Source of the DNA: Verrucomicrobiales bacterium
GTDB taxonomy: Bacteria; Verrucomicrobiota; Verrucomicrobiia; Verrucomicrobiales; V1-33
Assembly (NCBI GenBank): GCA_028293125.1
Contig: JAQGPJ010000055.1
Location: 1-64,000, forward strand
Length of the DNA: 64,000 nt
Direction of reading: 5' to 3'
Below the pieces are notes generated by a model that saw only the letters and a list, made by a program, of their open reading frames with translations, made no database searches and was not told where the DNA came from. This document shows positions 40,537 to 49,815 of the stretch, piece by piece; position 1 is the first letter of the stretch; the number at the start of each line of letters is the position of its first letter. The position numbers and the translations under genes were made by a program.

Positions 40537-40842
40537 ATTCCCGGCGCCTTGGCGGAGAGTGTCACCACTGACAATGGCTATCACAGCCGGAGGAGCTGGC
40601 CATCATCCGGAATGGGACCGGAGCGCACCGGCATCGGCGACGCCAACGCCGCGCGCCGACTTGATCGACTTTCCTCATTCCATGAAGTGATTCAGCAGGA
40701 TTGACTGCTGTTTTCAATGACATTCACCGCCCAACGGAAACGGAAAAGCTACCTTCGGATTCCAAGCCGGAGCGGGCGGAAATTAGTTTCGCAAAATAAT
40801 TTTGTCAGAAACGGGGCTGCAGCGTGTCTTCTTTGATACAAG
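40537..40842. other. intergenic region upstream of the sigma-FecR cassette
   Basis: 306 bp between polA and the sigma gene. The last 80 bp become AT-rich (TTAGTTTCGCAAAATAATTT), so the cassette promoter probably lies there, but no clear -35/-10 pair can be singled out. No gene seen. Confidence 0.5.
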
Positions 40843-41361
40843 ATGGATTTTTTGCCCCAGGATGACATCATCCGCACCCTGTTAGGGGCGCGGGGGAGGC
40901 TCAGTGCGGGGTTTTATGTCGTGCTCCACGATGTGCATGCGGCGGAGGATGTGTTTCAGGAAGTGATGGTGAAGGCTCTCACCCAGAAGGATTTGTTCAC
41001 CAATGAGGCGCAGTTGCTCTCCTGGGCGCGTGCGGTGGGGCGCAATGCGGGGCTGAATCTGTTGCGCAAGCTCAGCCGGGTGAGCGTGGGATTGCCAGCT
41101 GTTTTATTGGATATTATGGAGCAGGAGAGCGAGGCGTATGCCCGAAACGGGCGCGAGGAGGCATTGGCGGAATGTTTGGAAAAACTCCCAGCCGCCGCGC
41201 GCGAATTGCTAGAGTTGCGTTATTTCCATACCCTTCCCTGCAAGGAAGTGGCGCTGCGGACAGGATCGGGAGTGGAGGCCGTGTATCAAAAACTGTCGCG
41301 GTTGCACCGCACTCTCCGGGACTGCGTCGATCGGACTTTAACTCTTTATCCGGAACCCTGA
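40843..41361 (+). CDS. RNA polymerase sigma factor, ECF-like (sigma-70 family)
   Basis: 172 residues with sigma regions 2 (about 29-78: HDVHAAEDVFQEVMVKAL, then LLSWARAVGRNAGLNLLRK) and 4 (about 111-165: LEKLPAAARELLELRYF, then KEVALRTGSGVEAVYQKL). Region 3 is absent, as in ECF sigma factors. It matches the group of Verrucomicrobia and Planctomycetes sigma factors that precede a FecR-like anti-sigma gene. The stop codon overlaps the FecR start (TGATG), so the two are translationally coupled. Confidence 0.92.
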   Translation: MDFLPQDDIIRTLLGARGRLSAGFYVVLHDVHAAEDVFQEVMVKALTQKDLFTNEAQLLSWARAVGRNAGLNLLRKLSRVSVGLPAVLLDIMEQESEAYARNGREEALAECLEKLPAAARELLELRYFHTLPCKEVALRTGSGVEAVYQKLSRLHRTLRDCVDRTLTLYPEP

Positions 41362-42689
41362 TGACAATTCCCGATTCAGACCTGGATTTGTTTTTGGTGC
41401 ATTATCTGGACGGCACTTTGGACTCTCGTGAACTGGAACGTCTGATCGCGGAACTGGAGGGCAATGCCGGAGCAAGGCGAAAACTGCGCAGCATGGCGGA
41501 GCAGGCGGTCGCGGTCGCGGAAGCGGGCCGCTGCGGGGAGGCCCGGCAGCCTACCGCGCCCACCACGCGGTTGGTCGCTTTGCTTCCGGATGCCATAGGT
41601 GGCGGGAGAGATTGGCGCATCCCTTGGCGGAGGTTGGCCATATTGGCGGCGGGTTTGATGATGTTGGCTTCGGTGGGCTGGTGGGTGTCAGGCAAGCAAT
41701 CCCGACAAATGGAAATCACCCAGGTGCGGGGCGCAGTGAGCTGGAACGGACAGCAGGGCCGGACCCGGCAGGAGCCCGCCGCGGGTTTAAAATTCAAGGA
41801 GGGAACCCTTGAGTTGATAGGGGACGACCCGCTGGTCTCCGTGCGCATGGATGATGGCTCCACCATCACCCTGCACGGTGAAAGCGAGGCGTTTTTTTCA
41901 TATGAGAACGGTTGGATCGTGCGGCTGAGACGCGGGAGCTTCGAGGCTGCCGTCCAGCCGCAGCCTGCGGACAGGCCGATGCGGGTATTGACTCCCACGG
42001 CGGAACTTGTGGTAGTGGGCACGATATTTTCCCTGCTTGCTCAACCGGACGAAACCAGCTTGGAAGTGGTGGAAGGCCTCGTAACCATGCGCCGTCTGGC
42101 GGATGGCCGGAAAGCGTCCGTCAGGGGCCAGAATCGGCTGGTGATCACGCTTGATCACCAGACCACTCTGGCACCGCGGCAATTGGTGGCCCCGCCCACC
42201 ACGTGGGAGGCTGATTTCTCCATTTTTCCCCGGAATGCGGATGGCACTTGGGTTCCTCCCGGCAAAGATGCCCCCAGCGGTGCCCTCTCCGCCCGGCCTT
42301 ATATCGCAGGGCGGCGGGAGGACGGCGGCGTGCTGGTGCATCACGGAATCCTTTACCGCCACCATCAAGCCCTCGCGACGGTGCAGGCGGGAGCGGAGCT
42401 CCGGCTTAAGGTGCGCACCACGTCCGACACCAGCCTGCAGATTATGGCCGTCACCTACCGGCCGGAAGGTGGTTACGGTGGAAATTATGAGATCAATGCC
42501 GTTCCGTGTTTGCGGCCCCCGGATGGGGGATGGCGGGAGGTGAATATTCCTTTGCAAATGCTGCGGCAAAATTCACCGGTCACGACTGCCCTGCCTCCCG
42601 GAAACGTCATCGTGGCCATTCTGATCAATTCCTACACTTGGTCTGTCGGATTGGAGATCGGAGGCCTGGCCATCCGACCGCCGCAGTAA
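41361..42689 (+). CDS. FecR-domain anti-sigma-like membrane protein
   Basis: 442 residues. The N-terminal cytoplasmic part (1-90) would bind the sigma factor. One transmembrane helix follows at 91-109 (RLAILAAGLMMLASVGWWV), then a periplasmic FecR domain (about 115-250; MDDGSTITLHGESEAFFSYE; LTPTAELVVVGTIFSLLAQP). The C-terminal 180 residues form a further periplasmic beta-domain without known catalytic features. It starts on the last base of the sigma stop codon. By analogy with FecR it would pass an envelope signal to the sigma factor; here the downstream targets are probably the DUF1592 and DUF1552 genes. Confidence 0.88.
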   Translation: MTIPDSDLDLFLVHYLDGTLDSRELERLIAELEGNAGARRKLRSMAEQAVAVAEAGRCGEARQPTAPTTRLVALLPDAIGGGRDWRIPWRRLAILAAGLMMLASVGWWVSGKQSRQMEITQVRGAVSWNGQQGRTRQEPAAGLKFKEGTLELIGDDPLVSVRMDDGSTITLHGESEAFFSYENGWIVRLRRGSFEAAVQPQPADRPMRVLTPTAELVVVGTIFSLLAQPDETSLEVVEGLVTMRRLADGRKASVRGQNRLVITLDHQTTLAPRQLVAPPTTWEADFSIFPRNADGTWVPPGKDAPSGALSARPYIAGRREDGGVLVHHGILYRHHQALATVQAGAELRLKVRTTSDTSLQIMAVTYRPEGGYGGNYEINAVPCLRPPDGGWREVNIPLQMLRQNSPVTTALPPGNVIVAILINSYTWSVGLEIGGLAIRPPQ

Positions 42690-42720
42690 ATCCGTGACCG
42701 TCATTTCCGTTTTACTAACT

Positions 42721-45468
42721 ATGTTACCACGCTTACTCTTGCTTTCCAGTGTATCGTTGACCTTGGCTGCGCATGCCAGGGCTGATGCGGAATACCGGGA
42801 AATCGTCGCCCCCTTCCTCGAAAAGCACTGCATGAATTGCCATGATGCGGATACCGCCCGGGCCGGCTTCCGCATGGATACGCTGGGCGGGGACTTCACG
42901 GCAGGCAACAACGCCGGTCTGTGGAAAGAGGTGATGGACCGGATCAACTCCGGTGAGATGCCGCCGAAAAAGAAGGCGCGGCCCGAAGCGAAGGAATCAT
43001 TCGCAGTCGTCTCCTGGATCGCGCAACAGCTCGCGGAAACCACCAAACGGGCCCAGGGCGCAGGTGGGCGGGTGCCACTGCGGCGGCTGAACCGGGTGGA
43101 ATACGCCAACACAGTGAGCGACCTCTTTTCTTTGGATCCGCAATATGCGCGCCGCATCGAGAAAGAACTGCCCGCCGATGGCCAAGTGGGCGGATTCGAC
43201 CGTGGTGCCGCGGCGCTTTTCATGGATGAAGGCCAGCTTGCCCAATACATGGCCGTCGCCGATATGTTGTTGGATGAGGCGGTCTTCATGGAGCAGCCAC
43301 AGACGCAGAAACTGGCCTGGGATGCGGTCAGGGAAAAGTGGATCCACGGCATCGGCGTATCCTGGAAAGACGGGACGGGCAAAGTGGTGGACGACAATCC
43401 GACTCCGGAATTCATCGCCAGCCTCAAGGAGCCATTGGCCCGGATCCAAGTGGATGACAATAATGAAGCCAATGCGGCGGCGCACCGTTATGTGCCGCAT
43501 GGGCCCATGGCCTTCGCGGTCAAAAACGGGGGCGTGGAGTATCTTTCAGGAGGAAACAACTACCGCAGCCACGACAATCAGCGCAGCGTTTTTCACCAGC
43601 ATGACTGGGCGAAAAAAGGCGTGACCCGCGATGGCTGGTATCGCTTGAGGTTCAAGGCCGGCGCTTTCGCCGGGGAGGGCGGGGAGAAACAGAAGGAGGT
43701 AAAGCTGGTGATGGAGTATTGCTATGGATCTCCCATCCAAGTGGTGAAAGGCGTGGTTATCGATGCTCCTTTGGAAGCCCCGAAGGATTACGAAATTCTG
43801 GTCTATCTCGAGCAGGGCCCCCCGGGCATGGACCGGAGCTGGAACCTCGCCTGGGACAATGGCAATAAAGATGTGGTGATTGAAAACCCGGCGTTTCAGG
43901 CCGTGCAATGGGCTCCGGTGCTCGCGGCTGGTGATATTGAAAAAGCATTGCTGGAAAAGAAACCAGCGGATCAGATTGCCGCGTTGAGGAAAAAGTCCGA
44001 AGCTGCCCTGGCAGCCGCCGCCAGGAACCGCAAAAACTTCGCCGGACCGTTATGGATATACGATCCGGAACTGGATCCTGCCAAACGCCCGCGTCTCTGG
44101 ATGGGCCCGATGGAATGGGAAGGCCCGCTGATGGAATGGCCTCCCCAAGGGCGCACGGCGCTGCTTCCGGAAGTTGCGGAGCGGAGTGACGTCGAATATG
44201 TGAGGGAAGTTTTTCGTCGGTTTCTGCCACGGGCTTACCGGCGTCCGGCGCTGGAGGAGGAAGTGGAAAGCGTCGCGCAATGGACTTTACTATCAAAAAA
44301 TGAGCGCCAGCTCAGTCTGGAACAGGCGGTGCGGGAAGGCGTGAAGAATGTATTATGCTCCCCCGCCTTCCTCTATCTGGGCGGCGAGCGGGGATCTGGT
44401 GACGGGGTCAAAGCCAAAACGGCCGACCAGCAGCCGCTGGACCCATGGCAGCTCGCCAGCCGCTTGTCCTACCTGCTCTGGAGCGGCCCGCCGGATGACC
44501 GGCTGAGGGCGCTGGCGGCGGATGGCAAATTAGGCGCTGCCGCTGTGCTGCGGGAGGAGGTGAAGCGCATGATCGCCGACCCCAAAGCCGGGGAATTTGT
44601 CCGAAGTTTTGCGGGCCAGTGGCTCAGTGTGCGGAATTTCGACAACGGAACCCCGCCCAACCGCGATGTTTACGGGCACTATGATGATGCGCTGCGGGAA
44701 AGTTCCCGGCGCGAGCCGCTGGAGTTTTTCAGTGAGGTCCTGCGTCGGGATTTACCGGCCACTTCGTTTCTGGAAAGTGACTTTCTGGTGATCAATGAGC
44801 GGCTCGCCAAACACTATGGGATTGAGGGTGTGACGGGTGATGACTTTCGCAGGGTGGCCACGCCCGCCGATGGCCGCCGGGGGGGAGTGCTGGGCATGGC
44901 GGGCATCCTGACTTTTCTGGCTGATGGATCCCGCACGCTGCCTGTGCGCCGGGCGGTGTGGGTGCTGGATGCTCTGTGGAACCAGCCGGTGCCTCCCCCG
45001 CCTCCGAATGCCGGCAACCTGCCAGCGATCAAGGAGAAAAACCTCAGTGTGCGCTCGCGCCTTGACCAGCACCGGCTCTCGGAAAACTGCGCCAGTTGCC
45101 ACGACCGTGTGGATCCATTCGGTCTGGCTCTCGAAAATTACGATGCCACCGGCCATTGGCGGGACCGTCAGAACGGCGAAGGAATGAGCGGAAATGACGA
45201 CGACCCGGCGCTGGATGTGAGCGGACAGTTGTCCGGCGGGCGCAACTTCGCCACCGTGCAGGAATTCAAAGCCAGGCTGTTGGACGAAAAGAAATTTTTC
45301 ATCAAAGGATTCACGGAAAAATTACTCTGTTATGCGCTCGGACGTCCTATCAATTATGGCGACTATCCCGTGGTGGAGCAGATCACCACTCATGCCGCGC
45401 AGCATGAATACCGTCTTCAGGAAATCATCCAAGCCACCGTCGCAAGCCCCTTTTTCACTTCTAAATAA
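42721..45468 (+). CDS. DUF1592/DUF1588/DUF1585-type cytochrome c protein
   Basis: 915 residues starting MLPRLLLLSSVSLTLAAHAR, a signal peptide; a GTG nine codons upstream is an alternative start. A heme-type motif CMNCH (C37-H41) opens the mature protein, followed by DUF1587-like sequence (RRLNRVEYANTVSDLF), a middle region of about 300 residues without PA14, then DUF1595/DUF1592 (LASRLSYLLWSGPPDDRLRA) and DUF1588 with a second heme-type motif CASCH, followed by DPFGLALENYDATGHWR. The DUF1585 block ends it (KGFTEKLLCYALGRPINYGD). Its enzymatic role is not known. Paired with DUF1552 14 bp downstream. Confidence 0.92.
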   Translation: MLPRLLLLSSVSLTLAAHARADAEYREIVAPFLEKHCMNCHDADTARAGFRMDTLGGDFTAGNNAGLWKEVMDRINSGEMPPKKKARPEAKESFAVVSWIAQQLAETTKRAQGAGGRVPLRRLNRVEYANTVSDLFSLDPQYARRIEKELPADGQVGGFDRGAAALFMDEGQLAQYMAVADMLLDEAVFMEQPQTQKLAWDAVREKWIHGIGVSWKDGTGKVVDDNPTPEFIASLKEPLARIQVDDNNEANAAAHRYVPHGPMAFAVKNGGVEYLSGGNNYRSHDNQRSVFHQHDWAKKGVTRDGWYRLRFKAGAFAGEGGEKQKEVKLVMEYCYGSPIQVVKGVVIDAPLEAPKDYEILVYLEQGPPGMDRSWNLAWDNGNKDVVIENPAFQAVQWAPVLAAGDIEKALLEKKPADQIAALRKKSEAALAAAARNRKNFAGPLWIYDPELDPAKRPRLWMGPMEWEGPLMEWPPQGRTALLPEVAERSDVEYVREVFRRFLPRAYRRPALEEEVESVAQWTLLSKNERQLSLEQAVREGVKNVLCSPAFLYLGGERGSGDGVKAKTADQQPLDPWQLASRLSYLLWSGPPDDRLRALAADGKLGAAAVLREEVKRMIADPKAGEFVRSFAGQWLSVRNFDNGTPPNRDVYGHYDDALRESSRREPLEFFSEVLRRDLPATSFLESDFLVINERLAKHYGIEGVTGDDFRRVATPADGRRGGVLGMAGILTFLADGSRTLPVRRAVWVLDALWNQPVPPPPPNAGNLPAIKEKNLSVRSRLDQHRLSENCASCHDRVDPFGLALENYDATGHWRDRQNGEGMSGNDDDPALDVSGQLSGGRNFATVQEFKARLLDEKKFFIKGFTEKLLCYALGRPINYGDYPVVEQITTHAAQHEYRLQEIIQATVASPFFTSK

Positions 45469-45482
45469 CCCCGCGTTCCAAC

Positions 45483-46832
45483 ATGAATATTCAGACCCAT
45501 CATTGGCGGCTGGGCCGCCGCACTTTTCTCAAAGGCATGGGCGCGTCCGTGGCCCTGCCATGGCTGGAGGCGATGAGTGCGAACGCCCAGAATATCACCA
45601 CGGCCGGTTCCATGGCTGCGGGGGAAATTCCACGCCGGGCCATGTTCACCTACTGGGGGCTGGGCTTGGAGATCCGCGGCTTCACTCCGCCGGACACGGG
45701 CAGGAATTATACAATGACACCTTCCCTGAGACCGTTGGAACCATATAAAGACGATTGCACGGTCCTGACCGGACTTGCCGCCTACAGCGGCGGACACGGC
45801 TCCTGCAGCTGTCTCCTTACCGGCATGAATACGGTGCGCAATGCACAGACTCTGACCTCCGTCGACCAGCAGTTGGCCGCCTTCCACGGCAGCGCCACCC
45901 GCTTTCCCTCGCTGGTGCTGGGAACGGTGCGGGAGACCGGCTTTGGCGGTCCTTTTCCCATGACGCTCTCCTGGAGCCGCAATAAAACTCCGATCACTCC
46001 CGAAAACCGGCCTGAAGTGTTGTTCGAGAAACTTTTCGGGGCGGAAACCAATGACACCATGGCCAAAGCGAAACTGGCGCTGGCCGCGCGCGGCAGCCTG
46101 TTGGATTCAATCCGGGAGCAGGCCGCCGCTCTCCAACGACGGGTGGGCAAGGATGACCGTGAACGCCTTGATCAATATTTCACCTCCATCCGCGACCTCG
46201 AAGACAGGATCAAGGTCGAGGGCGAATGGATCGGCCACCCTAAACCGAAGGTGGATAAACCGGATTTCGGCGATGGTTCTCCGCGCGACCGCATTGCCGG
46301 CGACGGACGCGGCTACAGCGAATACACGAGGCTGATGTTTGACATGATCGCGCTCGCCTTTCAGACGGACAGCACCCGCGTGGTGAGCCACATTCCCCGG
46401 ACGGAGGGTGACGAGGCGCATTGCTTCCGCTATCTCACCAACAGCAGGTGGGATCTTCACACACTCACGCATCACAACGAGCAGGAGGACAAAATTGCCT
46501 TTTGGCGGGAACTGGATGCGCTCTACATGGCGGAGTGGGCTTACTTTTTAGGCAAGCTGAAAGGGGTGCGGGAAGGTGCTGGCTCCCTGCTGGACAACAC
46601 CATCGCCGCCTGGGCCACCACCAACGGCGGACTTGGCGCCCATGACTCCAATCTGCTCCCGCTGATCCTTTCCGGCGGCTCTTCTCTCGGCCTGAAACAT
46701 CAGGGCCACCTCGTGCAGAAAGATGTGCCGCTGGCGAATGTCTGGCAGACGGTCGCCGCCAAAGTAGGGATGCCGCTGCCAGAGAATTTCCAAGGAGGAC
46801 TGGCCAAAGGCATCCTTACGGAATTGGGATAA
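45483..46832 (+). CDS. DUF1552 protein, Tat-secreted
   Basis: 449 residues. LGRRTFLKGMGASVALPWLE is a twin-arginine signal. The body matches DUF1552 (SLLDNTIAAWATTNGGLGAH, LPLILSGGSSLGLKHQGHLV). It closes the sigma-FecR-DUF1592 cassette and parallels the pair at 31,633-35,389. Sequence between the two DUF1552 proteins is diverged, so this is not a recent tandem copy. The remnant gene downstream overlaps its 3' end on the other strand. Confidence 0.92.
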   Translation: MNIQTHHWRLGRRTFLKGMGASVALPWLEAMSANAQNITTAGSMAAGEIPRRAMFTYWGLGLEIRGFTPPDTGRNYTMTPSLRPLEPYKDDCTVLTGLAAYSGGHGSCSCLLTGMNTVRNAQTLTSVDQQLAAFHGSATRFPSLVLGTVRETGFGGPFPMTLSWSRNKTPITPENRPEVLFEKLFGAETNDTMAKAKLALAARGSLLDSIREQAAALQRRVGKDDRERLDQYFTSIRDLEDRIKVEGEWIGHPKPKVDKPDFGDGSPRDRIAGDGRGYSEYTRLMFDMIALAFQTDSTRVVSHIPRTEGDEAHCFRYLTNSRWDLHTLTHHNEQEDKIAFWRELDALYMAEWAYFLGKLKGVREGAGSLLDNTIAAWATTNGGLGAHDSNLLPLILSGGSSLGLKHQGHLVQKDVPLANVWQTVAAKVGMPLPENFQGGLAKGILTELG

Positions 46833-47005
46833 CTGAAAGTATCGTGTAAATCCCGGTGATCGAAGAAATTAAAATGCCAGTCCGAATCGATGAAGGCCAA
46901 AGCCGATGGCGGAAATCTGTGCTGCTCGGTCTCAATGTAGGCGCAATACCGCTCGAATGAGCCTTTTGGATCCTTATCCCGCTGGGGGCCGAGTATGTAT
47001 GACAT
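46700..47005 (-). pseudogene. 3'-truncated remnant of a small unknown gene
   Basis: An open frame starting ATG at 47005 reads MSYILGPQRDKDPKGSFERY, then RFPPSALAFIDSDWHFNFFD and HRDLHDTFSYPNS, with the composition of a real soluble protein. After about 65 residues it runs into the antisense of the DUF1552 gene and its composition becomes that of a shadow frame. I have the impression of a small family with a YLLGP start and a W-Y-N/D-F-x-D-H-R core but cannot name it. Probably the 5' remnant of a gene broken when the cassette was inserted. Confidence 0.4.
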
Positions 47006-47263
47006 TGCGGATGATGCCAAAATTGGGTGGACCGGTGGATTTTTCAAGCCGTGAGCGGATGTCAGCGGCAGGAGGACTGGGAGCAAACGAACAGCTGGCC
47101 CGCCTCAAGCCTGCGGGCGTCCAAAACGGCTTATTTCGGTTATGGATGGCACCGGTTTTCGGAAACAGATGCAGCCACGTGAGGATGGATCAAACACCGG
47201 GTGCTGTTTCCCTCAGGAAACAGCGCTGCTAAAGCATGAAGGCAAAGCCGTCCCTCCCCCGGT

Positions 47264-48064
47264 TCAGGGGGTGCCCGGCTTGGCTCCTGGAGCAGCCGGA
47301 GGATTGGCTTTCCCATCCAGCAGCGGATCAGGCCCCGGATCGGTGCCCATCTTCCATTTGGTGATGCAGTCCGGTCCCCGGAAGAGGCTGACGCCCAGTC
47401 CGCTCAGGGATTCATCCCATTTTGTGGTGGAGACGGTGGTCACCCTTTCCCCGCCGCTGGTTCTGCTGGTGGAGGCGCTGGTGGCCTGCAAAGCTTGGAC
47501 CACAATGCCGTCGGTCTGCACCGTGACACTGCCGAAGGGAGCAATCGGCGGCACCTTCAGTGTTCCACCGCCGCGGCGGGACTCCTTTTTGGCGGTTCCC
47601 CTTGCTGCGCCCTGGTTGCGGTCCTTGCACTCGACGAGCTGGCTGTAGCGCAGCTCAAGACCCTCCACGGGATGCTTGGTGGCGTTTTTCAGCGTGATTG
47701 TCCAGCACCACATCTCCGACTTGGCGTTGACCTTCAGATTGGCGGTCTCCTGCTTGTTTTTGGTTTTGGCACCGGTCGGCACCTTGTTCTTGGTGGCGCT
47801 GAGAATGATTTTATTGCTGGCTCTGGAGGCCCTCCATTTGACGATTTCCTCTTGGTCCTGATTGCTGAGGTTCGCGATGGCCAGATTGAGGATTTTGTCA
47901 TCGGGAGTTCGGCGGATCGTGACCTGCACGTCTCCGGCATCCACAATTTCCCCCTCCAGCGTGCGTCCATCCGCCGCCGTAAAGGTTCTTGCCACCGCCA
48001 ACGGCAACGGCACCGCCAAACTCAAAAATAATACACCTGCCCAAAGCAGATTGGGAATTTTCAT
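47264..48064 (-). CDS. secreted protein with SHD1-like N-terminal domain
   Basis: 266 residues. Signal peptide MKIPNLLWAGVLFLSLAVPL to about residue 26, then a short beta-domain (26-78: RTFTAADGRTLEGEIVDAGD, ending WRAS) of the SHD1-like type common in secreted Planctomycetes and Verrucomicrobia proteins. A second domain (about 95-235) is basic and beta-rich, with WCWTITLKNATKHPVEGLEL. The tail is Pro/Gly-rich. No catalytic motif. It stands alone, divergent from lpxC-fabZ. Confidence 0.75.
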   Translation of the reverse strand: MKIPNLLWAGVLFLSLAVPLPLAVARTFTAADGRTLEGEIVDAGDVQVTIRRTPDDKILNLAIANLSNQDQEEIVKWRASRASNKIILSATKNKVPTGAKTKNKQETANLKVNAKSEMWCWTITLKNATKHPVEGLELRYSQLVECKDRNQGAARGTAKKESRRGGGTLKVPPIAPFGSVTVQTDGIVVQALQATSASTSRTSGGERVTTVSTTKWDESLSGLGVSLFRGPDCITKWKMGTDPGPDPLLDGKANPPAAPGAKPGTP

Positions 48065-48383
48065 GGATTTTTATTAAAAAACGCATCCACTGATAACCTG
48101 AATATTTTTCTACGCAACAACGGTCAGTAGAAATACTTAACTTGATCTTTTAATCACATATACTTGTACTATTCACATCCAAAATGCTGACGGAAGCCCT
48201 TGTGCGGAGGATGCATCGGCGCGGAATCGCGTCCAATGACGGCGGATACAGAACAGATAAGCAAGTCTTTTTCCGGTCAAAACCGACCCGCCGCTGGAAG
48301 GCAATCGCGGCTTGACCCCCGGACCGGCCCGCCTAGGCTGCCGCTCTTTGCCCGAAGACAAAGACGCAGACGACAACGACTTT
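48065..48383. other. divergent intergenic region upstream of lpxC-fabZ
   Basis: 319 bp. The left 120 bp are AT-rich (leader and promoter of the minus-strand secreted protein); the right part is GC-rich and holds the promoter-like pair at 48,312-48,339. No ORF or RNA gene seen. Confidence 0.5.
48312..48339 (+). promoter_or_regulatory. sigma70-type promoter candidate for lpxC-fabZ
   Basis: TTGACC (48312-48317) and TAGGCT (48334-48339) with a 16-bp spacer. The predicted transcript would start near 48,346, leaving a leader of about 38 bases before the ATG at 48,384. A match by eye to consensus; not proof of activity. Confidence 0.5.
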
Positions 48384-49691
48384 ATGGAATATCAGCACAC
48401 GCTGGCCAAATCGGCCACGCTCGCCGGCACTTCTCTCCACACAGGGGAGAAGGTCACGCTCACCATGACCCCTGCCCCTCCGGGACACGGCATCCGGTTC
48501 CGCCGCATTGATCTGGAGGATCAGCCCTTCATCCCCGCCAGCGTGGACAAGGTCCAGATGGTCGAGCGGGCCACCACCTTGGCGGAGGGCAGCGTGAAGG
48601 TGCACACTGTGGAGCATGTGATTAGTGCCCTGGCGGGCATGGGCGTGGACAATGCGCTCATTGAAATGGATGCCAACGAGCCTCCCATCGGTGACGGCTC
48701 GGCCCTTGCTTATGTGGAATGTATCAAGAAAGCCGGTATCCAGAAGCAGGACGCCCCGCGCGGGGTTTACGAAATCCGGGAGCCGGTCTGCATCGAGACC
48801 AAAACCGGCAGCATTCTGATGGTGGTGCCGGATAAAAAGTTCCGCATCTCCTGCACCCAAGTGGGTCCCGAAGGCCGGCTGACCCAGTACTACAGCACGG
48901 AGATCACCCCCGAGATCTACGAGAAGGAGATCGCCCCCGCCCGGACCTTTGTTTTTTACGAGGACGTCAAGGGCCTGCTGGACAAGGGCCTGATCAAGGG
49001 CGGCAGCCTGGAGAACGCCATCGTCATCCGCGACGACAGCGTAATGAGCAAGGAGCCCCTGCGCTTCAAGGACGAGTTCGTCCGGCACAAGATTCTGGAC
49101 ATCATCGGGGACCTGATGCTGAGCGGAAAGCGCATCATGGGCCATGTTATCGCCGTGAAGCCCGGCCATGGACCCAACACTGACATGGCCCGCCGCCTGA
49201 AGCAGGACTACAGCCGCATGATGAGCATGGTCCCGCCCGTCAGTATCCCCAGCGGGGAGGCGGTGATGGACATCAACGAGGTGATGCACATCCTGCCACA
49301 CCGTTATCCCTTCCTGATGGTGGACCGCATCGTCGGATTCGAGGGGGAGAACAAGTGCACGGGCGTGAAATGCGTAACCATCAACGAGCCCTATTTTCAA
49401 GGCCACTTCCCCGGACACCCCGTCATGCCAGGGGTGCTGCAGGTTGAGGCCATGGCCCAGGTGGCCAGCATCCTCATGCTGCGCCGCCCTGAGAATCAGG
49501 GAAAAATCGGCTACTTCATGAGCGCCAACGAGGTGAAGTTCCGCAAACCCGTAATGCCCGGCGACACCCTGTTCATCGAGGCCGAAATCCTGAAGGTGAA
49601 GCGCAGCATCGGCGTGGCCCGCGCCCGCTGCGTGGTGAACAACGAGACCGTCAGCGAGGGCGAACTCATGTTCAGCCTGCTCGACCGCTGA
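48384..49691 (+). CDS. lpxC-fabZ: bifunctional UDP-3-O-acyl-N-acetylglucosamine deacetylase / 3-hydroxyacyl-ACP dehydratase
   Basis: 435 residues joining two enzymes. The LpxC part (1-285) makes the committed step of lipid A synthesis; zinc ligands H78 (VHTVEHVISAL), H235 and D239 (RFKDEFVRHKILDIIGDL), and the acid/base pair E77 and H262 (KPGHGPNTD) are all present. The FabZ part (298-435) dehydrates 3-hydroxyacyl-ACP, with catalytic H345 and E355 (GHFPGHPVMPG, then VEAMAQ). Such fusions are known in Bacteroidetes, Chlamydiae and relatives. Both enzymes compete for the same acyl-ACP, so the fusion may balance lipid A against phospholipid. lpxA follows 124 bp downstream. Confirms a Gram-negative envelope. 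Confidence 0.97.
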   Translation: MEYQHTLAKSATLAGTSLHTGEKVTLTMTPAPPGHGIRFRRIDLEDQPFIPASVDKVQMVERATTLAEGSVKVHTVEHVISALAGMGVDNALIEMDANEPPIGDGSALAYVECIKKAGIQKQDAPRGVYEIREPVCIETKTGSILMVVPDKKFRISCTQVGPEGRLTQYYSTEITPEIYEKEIAPARTFVFYEDVKGLLDKGLIKGGSLENAIVIRDDSVMSKEPLRFKDEFVRHKILDIIGDLMLSGKRIMGHVIAVKPGHGPNTDMARRLKQDYSRMMSMVPPVSIPSGEAVMDINEVMHILPHRYPFLMVDRIVGFEGENKCTGVKCVTINEPYFQGHFPGHPVMPGVLQVEAMAQVASILMLRRPENQGKIGYFMSANEVKFRKPVMPGDTLFIEAEILKVKRSIGVARARCVVNNETVSEGELMFSLLDR

Positions 49692-49815
49692 TCATACCAG
49701 GAGCGGCGGACCCAATGGGATGTCTCTCTCCCTGCTTGCCGTCCCACCGCTTTCCTCCCCGGAAACTCCGCGCTTCCTTTCCGCAGCCCCGCCCGCTGCG
49801 CTCCTGAACCGCTCC

